In this document: positions 35,105 through 43,001 of the stretch, one piece after another
Position numbering within the stretch: position 1 is the stretch's first letter
Layout: each line of letters opens with the position of its first letter
Assembly (NCBI GenBank): GCA_963767645.1
Contig: CAVYEW010000006.1
Location: 61,395 to 125,394, forward strand
Length of the DNA: 64,000 nucleotides
DNA from: DATFDN01 sp963767645
GTDB lineage: Bacteria; Pseudomonadota; Alphaproteobacteria; Acetobacterales; Acetobacteraceae
Reading direction: 5' to 3'
Translations under genes and position numbers: made by a program
The notes under the pieces: model-generated
Databases searched by the model: none
The model's input: the letters and a program-made list of their open reading frames with translations, nothing else
What the model was told of the DNA's origin: nothing

Positions 35105-36083
35105 GGACGCCCCGGCTGGTCAGCAGCGACACCAGGCCGTTCGGCAGAAACAGCACCAGGGCCATGATCAGCGCGCCATAGATGAGCTGGAAATACTGCG
35201 GCACGCTGATGCCGATCCAGTTGTACACGCCGTACAGGATCAGCACGCCGAGCAGCGGACCGGTCAGCGTGGTGATGCCGCCGAACAGGGTGAACACCAC
35301 GGCGAAGATCGAGATGCCGAGGTCGAAGGCGCTGTCGGGGTAGAAGACCGAGATGTGCCAGGCGAACACGCCGCCCACCAGGCCGGCGATCAGCGCCGAA
35401 ACCAGCCAGGCGATGATGCGGCCGCGCACCACGGAGACCCCGGCCATCTCGGCGCTCACCGGGTCCTCGCGGATCGCCTGCAAGGAGAGGCCGAAGCGCG
35501 AGTTGCGCAGGAACACCACCGCGAGCAGGGTCAGCGCCATTACGAACAGGCCGACATAGTAGGAGAAGGCGGGCGCGAACACGGCGGTAAGGGAAACGCC
35601 GTATGGGCCTTTGGTGATCTCCTCCAGGCTCGGGTTGGCGATGATCTCGTAGACGGCCTGCGCCGCCGCCAGGCTGGCGATGGCGAAGTAGGCGCCGGAC
35701 AGGCGCAGCAGCGGGATCAGGATGATGCCCAGGATCACCGCGGCGATGGCGGCGCACAGCATCGCCGGCAACGGGCCGACATGGAGGTGCATCACCGCCA
35801 AGGCGAACCCGTAGGCGCCGGCGCCGTAGAAGCCGACGTACCCGAACGGCAGATAGCCGGTGAAGCCGTAGATGATGTTCAGTCCCTGCGCGAGCGTGAT
35901 GAACATCATGAAGTTGAACAGCAGCAGCTCGTTGGCGTACAGGCCGCGCACCGAGCCCATCGCCGCGATGGCGACCAGCGCGACGATGGTGTCACCAAAC
36001 GCGCGCCGGCCCGCGTGGCGGCGGCCCCGGGCGAGCCGGTTGCCGCCGGCTTCAGGCACATTGCTCGCGCGCGCCTCAGGCAC
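35094..36083 (-). CDS. livM: Branched-chain amino-acid ABC transporter permease LivM (second system)
   Basis: This permease has about 329 residues from a GTG at 36081-36083 that overlaps the livH stop; an extended open frame to 36134 runs inside livH. LivM features are GLNIIYGFTGYLPFGYVGFYG, the coupling loop AIREDPVSAEMAGV and the FGGITTLTGPLLG segment. It has about nine membrane spans. Confidence 0.92.
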   Translation of the reverse strand: MPEARASNVPEAGGNRLARGRRHAGRRAFGDTIVALVAIAAMGSVRGLYANELLLFNFMMFITLAQGLNIIYGFTGYLPFGYVGFYGAGAYGFALAVMHLHVGPLPAMLCAAIAAVILGIILIPLLRLSGAYFAIASLAAAQAVYEIIANPSLEEITKGPYGVSLTAVFAPAFSYYVGLFVMALTLLAVVFLRNSRFGLSLQAIREDPVSAEMAGVSVVRGRIIAWLVSALIAGLVGGVFAWHISVFYPDSAFDLGISIFAVVFTLFGGITTLTGPLLGVLILYGVYNWIGISVPQYFQLIYGALIMALVLFLPNGLVSLLTSRGVRVP

Positions 36084-36951
36084 GACGCACCTGCCGGCCG
36101 AGCAGGCCCTCCGGCCGGACCAGCAGCACCGCAATCAGCAGCAGGTTCGGCAGCAGGTTCGCCCAGGAGCTGAGATAGGTCTGCATCAGCATCAGTGAGA
36201 TGCCGTAGATCAGTCCGCCCAGCACTGTGCCGAGCGGATTGCCGAGCGTGCCCACCACGATCACCGCGAAGGCGGCGATGTTGATGTTGACGCCGAGACT
36301 GGGTGTTACGCTGCCCAGCATGAACGGCTCGAACACCCCGGCGATGCCGGCGAGCGCGATGCCGATGCCGAAGGCGAGCGCCGAGACGAAATGAATGTCG
36401 ATCCCCGTCGCCAGCGCCTCGTCGCGCGAGACCATCACCGCGCGGGTCAGGGTGCCGAGACGGGTGCGGTAGAGATAGAGATAGACCCCGATGACGCAAA
36501 CCGCGCTGGCGGCGGCGCTATAGACCCAGGCGCGCGGCATCCGCGCGGTGAGGATCTCCACCGGGCCGATGCCGAAGATGCGCGCCGGGATCGAGCGTTC
36601 GGTGTTGCCGAACAGGATGGAGACGATCGCCTCGATCATCTGCGACATGCCGAAGAACAGGATGAGCGACAGCATCTCCGTATCGCGCGCGCGCGACAGG
36701 CGCGGCACGATCAGGTAGTAGATCGGAACGCCGAGGACGAGCAGCACCACCAGCATCAGCGCCGCCGAGGCGAGCGGGTGCAGCCCGAGCAGCGTGAAGA
36801 ACCAGAACGCCCCGTAGGCGCCGAGCATCAGGAAGTCGCCATGCGCGAGATTGACGATGCGCATGACGCCGAACACGAGATTGAGCCCGAGGCCGACGAG
36901 GGTGAAGTAGAGGCCGAAGAACAGCCCGGAGATGATGGCGCCGCTCAGCAT
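36076..36951 (-). CDS. livH: Branched-chain amino-acid ABC transporter permease LivH (second system)
   Basis: This is a 291-residue inner-membrane subunit. MLSGAIISGLFFGLYFTLVG, VNLAHGDFLMLGAYGAFWFF and VIVVGTLGNPLGTVLGGLIYG are LivH signatures. It is separated from livK by the composite palindromic repeat at 36967-37068, which may reduce read-through so that the binding protein is made in excess over the membrane subunits. Confidence 0.94.
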   Translation of the reverse strand: MLSGAIISGLFFGLYFTLVGLGLNLVFGVMRIVNLAHGDFLMLGAYGAFWFFTLLGLHPLASAALMLVVLLVLGVPIYYLIVPRLSRARDTEMLSLILFFGMSQMIEAIVSILFGNTERSIPARIFGIGPVEILTARMPRAWVYSAAASAVCVIGVYLYLYRTRLGTLTRAVMVSRDEALATGIDIHFVSALAFGIGIALAGIAGVFEPFMLGSVTPSLGVNINIAAFAVIVVGTLGNPLGTVLGGLIYGISLMLMQTYLSSWANLLPNLLLIAVLLVRPEGLLGRQVRRA

Positions 36952-36966
36952 GGCTTGCGGCTGCCG

Positions 36967-37068
36967 CCCTCACCCCGGCCCTCTCCCAGAGGGAGAGGGG
37001 GCGTGGCGGGGAAGGACCGAGCGTTCAACGCCCCCTCTCCCGCTTGCGGGAGAGGGTCGAGGTGAGGG
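36967..37068. repeat. Composite palindromic repeat, copy 2
   Basis: The arms CCCTCACCCCGGCCCTCTCC... and ...GGTCGAGGTGAGGG flank the spacer GGCGTGGCGGGGAAGGACCG. The spacer is the reverse complement of that in copy 1 at 31055-31153, so this is the same element inverted. Here it sits in the livK-livH gap and may act as an mRNA-stabilising or attenuating hairpin. Confidence 0.85.
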
Positions 37069-37069
37069 C

Positions 37070-38329
37070 TCACTTGCCGATCACCGCTTGCCCGTTCGCC
37101 AGATCGGGCGGATAGACGACAACCAGCTTGATGCCGCCCTTGCCGTCCGGCTCCACCTGTCCGAGCGGCGTGATCTCGCCGACCTGCGCGCCGGTGTCGT
37201 CGAGCTTGAATGGGCCCTGCAGCGAGGTCAGCTTGCCCGAGAGGCCGAACACCGCGTCGTGCAGGTCCATCTGATCGAGGCTTTTTGCGTTGGCCAGCGT
37301 CTCCTGGAGCACGATGCCCACCGTGTAGCCGGCGACGGCGTTGAGACCGAAATTGGCGCCGGGCGTGCGGCCGTACGTCTTTTCCCAGGCCTGCTTGTAT
37401 TGCGGCAAGTCCATCCCGGTCGTGACCTTGTAGGGGTATTCGGAGCCGGGGACGTAGGTGAACACGCCCGCCATCCCGTCGGCGCCGACGTTCTTCAGGA
37501 TCTCCTCGGGCTCGGAGCCGGAATAGATGGTGAACAGGAACTTGAACTTCTGGCCGGCGTCCTGGAGGTTGCGCAGGAACGCGATGTCGTTGCCGGTATA
37601 GCCCAGCTCGACCACCGCATCGGGGTTCTTCGCCGCGAGATTGTTGATCAGCACCGTGTAGTTCGAGGTGCTGGTCGGCACGCCCTGGTCATAGACGATC
37701 TTCAGCTTTCCCGCGTCGGTGATGAACTTGCGGAACGCGGTCGCCTGCGTGCTGGTGAAGTCGTTGGTCGAATAGAGGATCGCCACGGTCTTGATGCCGT
37801 GCTGCGGCCCCTCGCTGTTCAGGAACTCGGCGATGTACCGCGGCCAGATGGTCGAGGCGGGATCGGCTAGCAGCGCGATGTACGGGTTGTCCTTGGTGAA
37901 GAACGGGGCGCCGGTGCCGGTCGGATCGAACAGGAACATCTTGTGCTCGCGCGCGATCGGCACCGCCGGGGCGGTCAGCACCGAGCCCGAGTCGCAGAGG
38001 AGCATGTTGACATGGTCCTGGGAGATGAGCTGGTTGAGCAGCGTCCCCTCGGTCGCCGGATTGCTCTGGTCGTCGTAGCTGATGAGCTTGAGCGGGATCT
38101 TCTTGCCGTACGCCTTCACGAAGGCGCCGCCGTCGGCGTTGGTCCGATCGACCCAGAGCTTCAGCCCGTAATAGACCGGCATGGAGATCGCGGCATACGC
38201 GCCGGAGCTGGCGTGGACATGGCCGATGGTGATGGCGGCCGGGACCTGCTGCGCACGCCCCGGGGCAAGGGGTGCGAAACAGGCAGCGGCAAGCGCGGCA
38301 AGGCCGGCGGTGGCTGAGCGAAGCTTCAT
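37070..38329 (-). CDS. livK: Branched-chain amino-acid ABC transporter substrate-binding protein
   Basis: This periplasmic protein has 419 residues from the ATG at 38327-38329. The signal peptide SATAGLAALAAACFAPLAPG is cut near GRAQ. The mature type-1 periplasmic fold has ITIGHVHASSGAYAAISMPV, SYDDQSNPATEGTLLNQLI and ILYSTNDFTSTQATAF. The ligand may be an amino acid, amide or urea-like compound; sequence alone does not decide. It is the first gene of the operon. Confidence 0.92.
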   Translation of the reverse strand: MKLRSATAGLAALAAACFAPLAPGRAQQVPAAITIGHVHASSGAYAAISMPVYYGLKLWVDRTNADGGAFVKAYGKKIPLKLISYDDQSNPATEGTLLNQLISQDHVNMLLCDSGSVLTAPAVPIAREHKMFLFDPTGTGAPFFTKDNPYIALLADPASTIWPRYIAEFLNSEGPQHGIKTVAILYSTNDFTSTQATAFRKFITDAGKLKIVYDQGVPTSTSNYTVLINNLAAKNPDAVVELGYTGNDIAFLRNLQDAGQKFKFLFTIYSGSEPEEILKNVGADGMAGVFTYVPGSEYPYKVTTGMDLPQYKQAWEKTYGRTPGANFGLNAVAGYTVGIVLQETLANAKSLDQMDLHDAVFGLSGKLTSLQGPFKLDDTGAQVGEITPLGQVEPDGKGGIKLVVVYPPDLANGQAVIGK

Positions 38330-38391
38330 GAGGTGTTTCCGGACCCGATGTCGGTCGGGCAATAAGTCAGGAAGCACCGAGGCGCAAGGAA

Positions 38392-38412
38392 GCCCGGCCA
38401 ACCTGGCCGGGC
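38392..38412. promoter_or_regulatory. Perfect hairpin in the livK leader
   Basis: GCCCGGCCA and TGGCCGGGC pair perfectly around the three-base loop ACC, 62 bases before the livK start. No T-run follows on either strand, so it may be a leader structure rather than a terminator. Confidence 0.4.
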
Positions 38413-38542
38413 ATTCGCGTTCCGGATTGTTGCGCTCTGCGACGGCGCGGCCTAGCCTCGTCTGGCAACCGACCCGACCACCTCGTCGATCATCACAGGG
38501 GCGGATTGATGGACGCCAGCCGCAGGTTAGCGCCAAGCCGCT

Positions 38543-39607
38543 GTGCCTCGTGCATCTGCGCCGCAGATGGCGCTCGCGCTACCGGCGGGCCGCCTGCACG
38601 CGCAGTCTCCGGACGCCAACCGCACCGTCCACCTGAACTATGTCTATGCCGCGAAGAATCTCGGCTATCGGCGGCTACTCGGTCGGTGGGCTGTCGGCGA
38701 ACGTTTATACGCTTCCCTTGGGCTATACCTTCCCCCTCGGGTCCGATGACGGCTGGAAGCTTCGGCTGACGCTGCCGGTCCAACTCGGGCTCTATCATTT
38801 CCGCGCGGTCGATACCGACGGCACGCGATCTCAGGATCGACCAGCAATCGCTCGCGGTGCTGCCGGGGATCGAGGTTCCAGGTGCCTCTCGGCACGAGGC
38901 GCATGCCACGTTGTATGTCGTCCGCCGAGCGTTACCTCGACCAGGCCATTGGCGCCGTGAAGCCGCGTCGAATGCCAGGATGGCGTCCGAGGTGCCGGTC
39001 GGGGTCCGATATTGTCCCGGTGGTCACATAGACCATGCGTGCCGGATCGAGTCGGCGACGACCACACCGCCGCGACGGCTCTCTCGACTGGACATCTGCG
39101 TTCGTGGCGAGCTGGCTCCTCAGCGCATCGTGTTGAAGCCCTTCGCCGAGCTCGGCCTCGGCCACGCCTTTGGCGCGACAAGCGGCGCGAACGCGTTGAT
39201 CTACGAGGCAGGCGTCCGGTCGGTGACACAGTGGCAAGCGGGCCGCTACACGCTGTCGCTGGGCAACGCCGCCCTGTACGCGGGAGACAGCGCGAGCGAC
39301 TTCCACGAGTTCCTACGTTGCCATCGAAACCGGATTCGAGGCCCGCCACCCCCTGGGGTTCAGCGTTCGCGGCATCGAGCCTGATCTCGGGGTCTATGTC
39401 GCCGATTACTATTATCCGAAACCGCTGCAATTCTCCCGCTTCCTCCACGATCCGCTCAGGATCAGCAACCAGAACGAGGTCGGCTTCTCGATCGGCGCGG
39501 CCAAGCCCCTCGATATGCTCCTGTTCAGCAGCGCGCGGATCGGTGTCGGCTACGTGTTCGGCGGTGGCCTGACGGTATGGCACGTCAGCTTCGGGTTCCC
39601 ATTCTGA
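38543..39607 (+). pseudogene. Outer-membrane beta-barrel protein, multiply frameshifted
   Basis: Successive frames give pieces of one exported barrel protein: PAGRLHAQSPDANRTVHLNY with a signal-like start, then GGYSVGGLSANVYTLPLGYT and LRLTLPVQLGLYHF, later RIVLKPFAELGLGHAFGA and TQWQAGRYTLSLGNAALYAG, and at the end GLTVWHVSFGFPF followed by TGA at 39605-39607. The alternating strands and the terminal Phe are typical of outer-membrane barrels. At least four changes of frame are needed to join the pieces, so no full product can be made. Confidence 0.72.
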
Positions 39608-39642
39608 AGGGACATCCCCGGAACGCGGCGTGAGGGGGTATT

Positions 39643-40068
39643 CTACTGCCTGCTCCAGAGGATGAACACGAGGGAGAACCACGCAAAATACGAGATCACG
39701 AAGCCGGCCCCCATGAAATGCGTCATCCACTGGGCAAACCGCACCGGGATCGGAGAGGCGCCGTCCTCGCCGATCAGCGCGATGATGCGCTCGACCCGCT
39801 TGTTGGCGACGGAGATGTACCTCCGGAAGATTACGATTGCAACAAAAGCAAGAATATGCAGCACCAGGAATATGGCCAGGACCGGATAACGTAAGGCAAG
39901 CCCCCGGATTTCCGGCAACCTATCCACGTTTGCCGCGAACACGGCAACCGCCACGAAGCTGAACGTCAGGAAAAAGCTGAACCAGTTCACAAACTGCTGT
40001 ATGTTGTATCTTAAATGCTGGTTGATTTCCTTATATTCGGCGATGAGGAGATCGGTCGTTGTTGCCAT
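39643..40068 (-). CDS. Small inner-membrane protein of unknown function
   Basis: This gene encodes 141 residues with about four hydrophobic segments (WFSFFLTFSFVAVAVFAA, YPVLAIFLVLHILAFVAIVIF and one near the C-terminus VISYFAWFSLVFILW). A short polar N-terminus MATTTDLLIAEYKEINQHLR precedes them. The coding sequence is visibly less GC-rich than its neighbours. No family recognised. It lies 18 bases before the stop-to-start gap with the DUF983 gene and may share its transcript. Confidence 0.7.
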   Translation of the reverse strand: MATTTDLLIAEYKEINQHLRYNIQQFVNWFSFFLTFSFVAVAVFAANVDRLPEIRGLALRYPVLAIFLVLHILAFVAIVIFRRYISVANKRVERIIALIGEDGASPIPVRFAQWMTHFMGAGFVISYFAWFSLVFILWSRQ

Positions 40069-40085
40069 CCACTTCCATCCTCCCC

Positions 40086-40469
40086 TTATTCCCAGCTTGG
40101 CGCCTCATGTCGGACCAGACCCGCGGCCCAGCATAGACCCACCGTCGCGCCCTTCATGAACGGAAGCAGCACCATGCACAGGATCGCCGACAGCGGCAGC
40201 CATATCGCCGCCTGCACCCACACCGACGGGGTGTAGGCACGATCCACCCACAATAGGAGAGGCACCAGCAAGTGTCCAAGAACCAGGATGGTCAGATATG
40301 GCGGGAAGTCGTCAGACGGATAGACGGTGTTGTCCGCTCCGCAGACTTCACATCGCGGCTTGATCTTAAGATAGCCGCTGAAGAGGTGCCCTTGCCCGCA
40401 AACCGGGCACCGGCAGGCCAGGCCACGCCGAATCCCCGTCCAGATCGACTTTTCGCTCGTCTCGCCCAT
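40086..40469 (-). CDS. DUF983 membrane protein
   Basis: This gene encodes 127 residues. Two zinc-ribbon-like pairs CPVCGQGHLF and CEVCGADN lie near the N-terminus, followed by two membrane spans (LTILVLGHLLVPLLLWV and VQAAIWLPLSAILCMVLL). This layout defines DUF983, found near cytochrome oxidase genes in many Alphaproteobacteria; the function is not settled. No respiratory genes are nearby here. Confidence 0.85.
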   Translation of the reverse strand: MGETSEKSIWTGIRRGLACRCPVCGQGHLFSGYLKIKPRCEVCGADNTVYPSDDFPPYLTILVLGHLLVPLLLWVDRAYTPSVWVQAAIWLPLSAILCMVLLPFMKGATVGLCWAAGLVRHEAPSWE

Positions 40470-40573
40470 CGCGCTCCTCCCGCCGACGCTTGGCGCCGAT
40501 CGAGCTGATTTTCAAGGTTGTGCGTGGCTCGTCGCGAACATGGGTCCTTTGTTTCCGCAAGGCCCGCCTACCC

Positions 40574-41752
40574 TCAAAGCCGGATCAGCTTGACCCGCCG
40601 CTCGTCCACGCCCAGGGCGATCTTGCCCGCGCGCAGCGCCAGCGCGTCCTCGCCGAACATCGCGCGCCGCCAGCCGTGCAGCGCCGGGATGTCCGCGTCC
40701 TCGCCCAGCGCCAGCCGGTCGATCTCCTCGGAGCTCGCCACCAGCCGCGGAGCGACATGGTGCTGTTCGGCCTGCGCGGCGAGCAGCACCTTCAGCAGTG
40801 CGACCAGGGCCGGGGAGGGGCGGGCGGCGTCGCGGCCGCGCGGCTCGGGGAGAGCATCGTCGGGCATGGACTTGGCCTCGGCGATGGCGGCGAGCAGCGA
40901 GGCACCGGTGCGGCCTTCGGCAAAGCCGCGCGTGATCCCGCGGGCGCGGGCGAGCGCCTCGGGCGTGTCGGGCGCCGTGGCCGCGATCTCGGTCAAGGTC
41001 TCGTCCCTGACCAGCCGCTGGCGCGGGATGTTGGCGCGCTGCGCCTCGCGCTCGCGCCAGGCGGCGAGCGCGCGCAACATGCCGAGATAGCGGCGATTGC
41101 CGCCGCGCGGGCGCAGTCTCTCCCAGGCGGTCTGGGGATCGGCGCTGTAGGTCGCCGGATCGGCCAGCGCCGCCATCTCCTCGCCCACCCAGTCGAGCCG
41201 GCCTTCCTGCTCCAGCCGCTCGCGCAGCCTCTCGTAGACGATGCGCAGCCAGGTCACGTCGGCGGCGGCGTAGGCGATCTGCGCGGCCGAGAGCGGGCGA
41301 GCGGACCAGTCGCTGAAACGGTGCGCCTTGTCGATATGCCCGCCGGCCAGCGCCGCGACCAGCGCGTCGTAGGCGACCTGGTCGCCGAAGCCCGCCACCA
41401 TCGCCGCGATCTGGGTGTCGAAGATCGGCGTCGGCACGGCGCCGAACTTCAGCACGAAGATCTCGACGTCCTGCCGCCCGGCATGGAACACCTTCATCAC
41501 GGCCGGATCGGCGAGCAGGCGGCCGAGCGGCGCGAGATCGAGGCCCGGCGCCTCGGCGTCCACCACGGCGACCTCGCCGGCCCCGGCGAGCTGCACGACG
41601 CAGAGCTCCGGCCAATAGGTGCGCTCGCGCATGAACTCGGTGTCCACGGTCACGAACGCCTCCGCGGCCAGCCGCCGGCAGAGGGCGTCGAGCGCATCGG
41701 TGGTGACGATCAGCGCGGGCGGCGGAAAACCGGGACTGGGCGCGCGGGGCAT
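40574..41752 (-). CDS. rnd: Ribonuclease D
   Basis: This 3'-5' exoribonuclease of 392 residues trims tRNA precursors. The DEDD exonuclease motifs are present: FVTVDTEFMRERTYWPELC (Exo I), VFHAGRQDVEIF (Exo II) and QIAYAAADVTWLRIVYERL (Exo III). HRDC regions follow. The ATG at 41750-41752 is chosen; an open frame continues to 41932, but its first part looks like an unrelated integrase scrap. Confidence 0.94.
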   Translation of the reverse strand: MPRAPSPGFPPPALIVTTDALDALCRRLAAEAFVTVDTEFMRERTYWPELCVVQLAGAGEVAVVDAEAPGLDLAPLGRLLADPAVMKVFHAGRQDVEIFVLKFGAVPTPIFDTQIAAMVAGFGDQVAYDALVAALAGGHIDKAHRFSDWSARPLSAAQIAYAAADVTWLRIVYERLRERLEQEGRLDWVGEEMAALADPATYSADPQTAWERLRPRGGNRRYLGMLRALAAWREREAQRANIPRQRLVRDETLTEIAATAPDTPEALARARGITRGFAEGRTGASLLAAIAEAKSMPDDALPEPRGRDAARPSPALVALLKVLLAAQAEQHHVAPRLVASSEEIDRLALGEDADIPALHGWRRAMFGEDALALRAGKIALGVDERRVKLIRL

Positions 41753-41864
41753 GACCGTTTCTACACGGATGGGGGCGGCGACAAAAGCCGATGCGGGTAT
41801 CAGGCTGAAATTTGCACCACGTGGATTGCGGACCGCGATCCGGGCAGTGACCTTACAGTGGTGT

Positions 41865-41932
41865 CGACCACGCTCCAGGATTTCTAAAGCGGCGTCGCTC
41901 AGCAGCACTCGCTGCTCACGTTTCGTGTGCAC
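41865..41932 (-). pseudogene. Possible tyrosine-integrase scrap
   Basis: The minus strand reads HTKREQRVLLSDAALEILER, which resembles the K-x-R-x-H-x-V-P-L-S stretch of phage-type tyrosine recombinases. It is closed by stops within about 20 codons upstream, and nothing integrase-like follows. It lies just outside rnd. Low-confidence relic. Confidence 0.35.
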
Positions 41933-41942
41933 GTTTCGTGTG
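41917..41942. repeat. 13-bp tandem repeat
   Basis: CACGTTTCGTGTG is repeated exactly twice head to tail at 41917-41929 and 41930-41942. Each unit is itself partly palindromic (CACG/CGTG). Confidence 0.8.
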
Positions 41943-42005
41943 CGCGCTTATCGCCGGAAACGGAGCAGCGGCTGCCGAGATCGGCCACCAGCAACCTGGC
42001 CGCCG

Positions 42006-42581
42006 TCACGCCGCGAGCCACTTTTGCCCCTCGGCCTTCATTGTCTTCTCGAGATCACTCCCCTTGGTCGCGAAGACGCGCCTGACCGGGAAACCGCTCT
42101 TCTCAAGCAGGTAGGCGAGCGAAGCGTATTCACGCGGATATCTTCGCACGGCGTCCTGATCGATCTCCACGATCCCGCGAGGAAAGTTGAAGTAGCCTGC
42201 ATCGTAGATGCTTTGGCGCCTTACGATCTTCCACGCTCCCACCCGCTTCTCGATCATGTCATAGAATCGATTGTGCGCGCTGCAGCCGAGGTCGAGGCTG
42301 GCGTTCTCGCCGATGATGACGGCATTGGTTTCGGCGATGGCCTTGTCGCCGTTGAAGCTCACCACTGGCGCGCTGATAAAGTGCTTCGTCTTCAGGTCGG
42401 ATTTGCCCATGCGCATCGACCCGTCGACGAAATCGCTGAAGCGGCCCTCGAACCATGTCACTTCGATCGTGGCGTCCGGGTGGAAAAGCTCGCGCAGTTC
42501 ATCCCACTCCGCCAAGTCCCGGTGCATCCAGCCTGTGAGCAGGTCGGCAATGGCCAGGCGATCTTCCAGATACGTTTGCAT
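42006..42581 (-). CDS. SnoaL-like / NTF2-fold protein
   Basis: This gene encodes 191 residues. It opens LEDRLAIADLLTGWMHRDL and continues with WDELRELFHPDATIEVTWFEG, the opening of the SnoaL_4/ring-hydroxylating dehydratase-like family, then AHNRFYDMIEKR and GAWKIVRRQSIYDAGYF. No signal peptide is present, unlike the NTF2-like protein at 27092. The substrate is unknown. It ends at a Tn3-type relic upstream of its start. Confidence 0.85.
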   Translation of the reverse strand: MQTYLEDRLAIADLLTGWMHRDLAEWDELRELFHPDATIEVTWFEGRFSDFVDGSMRMGKSDLKTKHFISAPVVSFNGDKAIAETNAVIIGENASLDLGCSAHNRFYDMIEKRVGAWKIVRRQSIYDAGYFNFPRGIVEIDQDAVRRYPREYASLAYLLEKSGFPVRRVFATKGSDLEKTMKAEGQKWLAA

Positions 42582-42589
42582 GGTCAGGC

Positions 42590-42715
42590 CCTCTCAGGTG
42601 GTTTCGTCTGACGATCTCGGCGACGGTGTTCTTGCTCAATCTCGCAGGACTGATCGGCGGTCGAGACCCGGCAGTAGAGCGCGACACGCTGCGGTGGCCC
42701 TTGTTGTCCCAATTG
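42590..42715 (-). pseudogene. Tn3-type resolvase (serine recombinase) N-terminal relic
   Basis: The minus strand reads RVALYCRVSTADQSCE, the start of serine resolvases with the catalytic serine in RVSTADQ. After EIEQEH the homology ends, and the frame stops at 42584-42586. Divergent to it at 42809 is a Tn3 transposase start, the normal tnpR-tnpA arrangement. Confidence 0.75.
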
Positions 42716-42808
42716 GACTCCCCATGCACGGCGGCTGGTAAGCCCCTGGTCCCGTTCAGCCCGGCGCCGTAGCAATCAGCCTACACCCTAGCTGGGACAC
42801 CCCGCCAT

Positions 42809-42880
42809 GCCGAGACGGCGCGCGCTGACCGAGGCGCAGCTGGACAGCCTGCTCGCCCTGCCCACCGACGAGACCATGAA
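42809..42880 (+). pseudogene. Tn3-family transposase N-terminal relic
   Basis: From the ATG at 42807-42809 the frame reads MPRRRALTEAQLDSLLALPT, which is the usual opening of Tn3-family TnpA. The homology is lost after DETM, and the remaining 960 or so codons are gone. The stretch 42716-42806 between the two relics would correspond to the res site. Confidence 0.7.
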
Positions 42881-43001
42881 CGCTGGGCCGGGACCCCCCA
42901 CCGCCCGACGTCCGATGCTGGCGGCAGTGCAAGCGGCCTTGACTTGACCGGAATGGCGGGGCTTGTGTGCCGGCGCTTCAGGCCGGCCGGAATCACCCCC
43001 C

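Larger units (their letters stand above)
42582..43001. other. Tn3 tnpR-res-tnpA relic region
   Basis: These 420 bases between the SnoaL-like gene and aspS contain the divergent N-terminal stubs of a Tn3-type resolvase and transposase and the space between them. No terminal inverted repeats were found. Confidence 0.65.

Noticed and set aside
35061..36173. 370-codon plus-strand frame opposite livM
   Set aside because: LivM is clearly coded on the minus strand; this frame is rich in Gln/Asp/His repeats typical of antisense frames.
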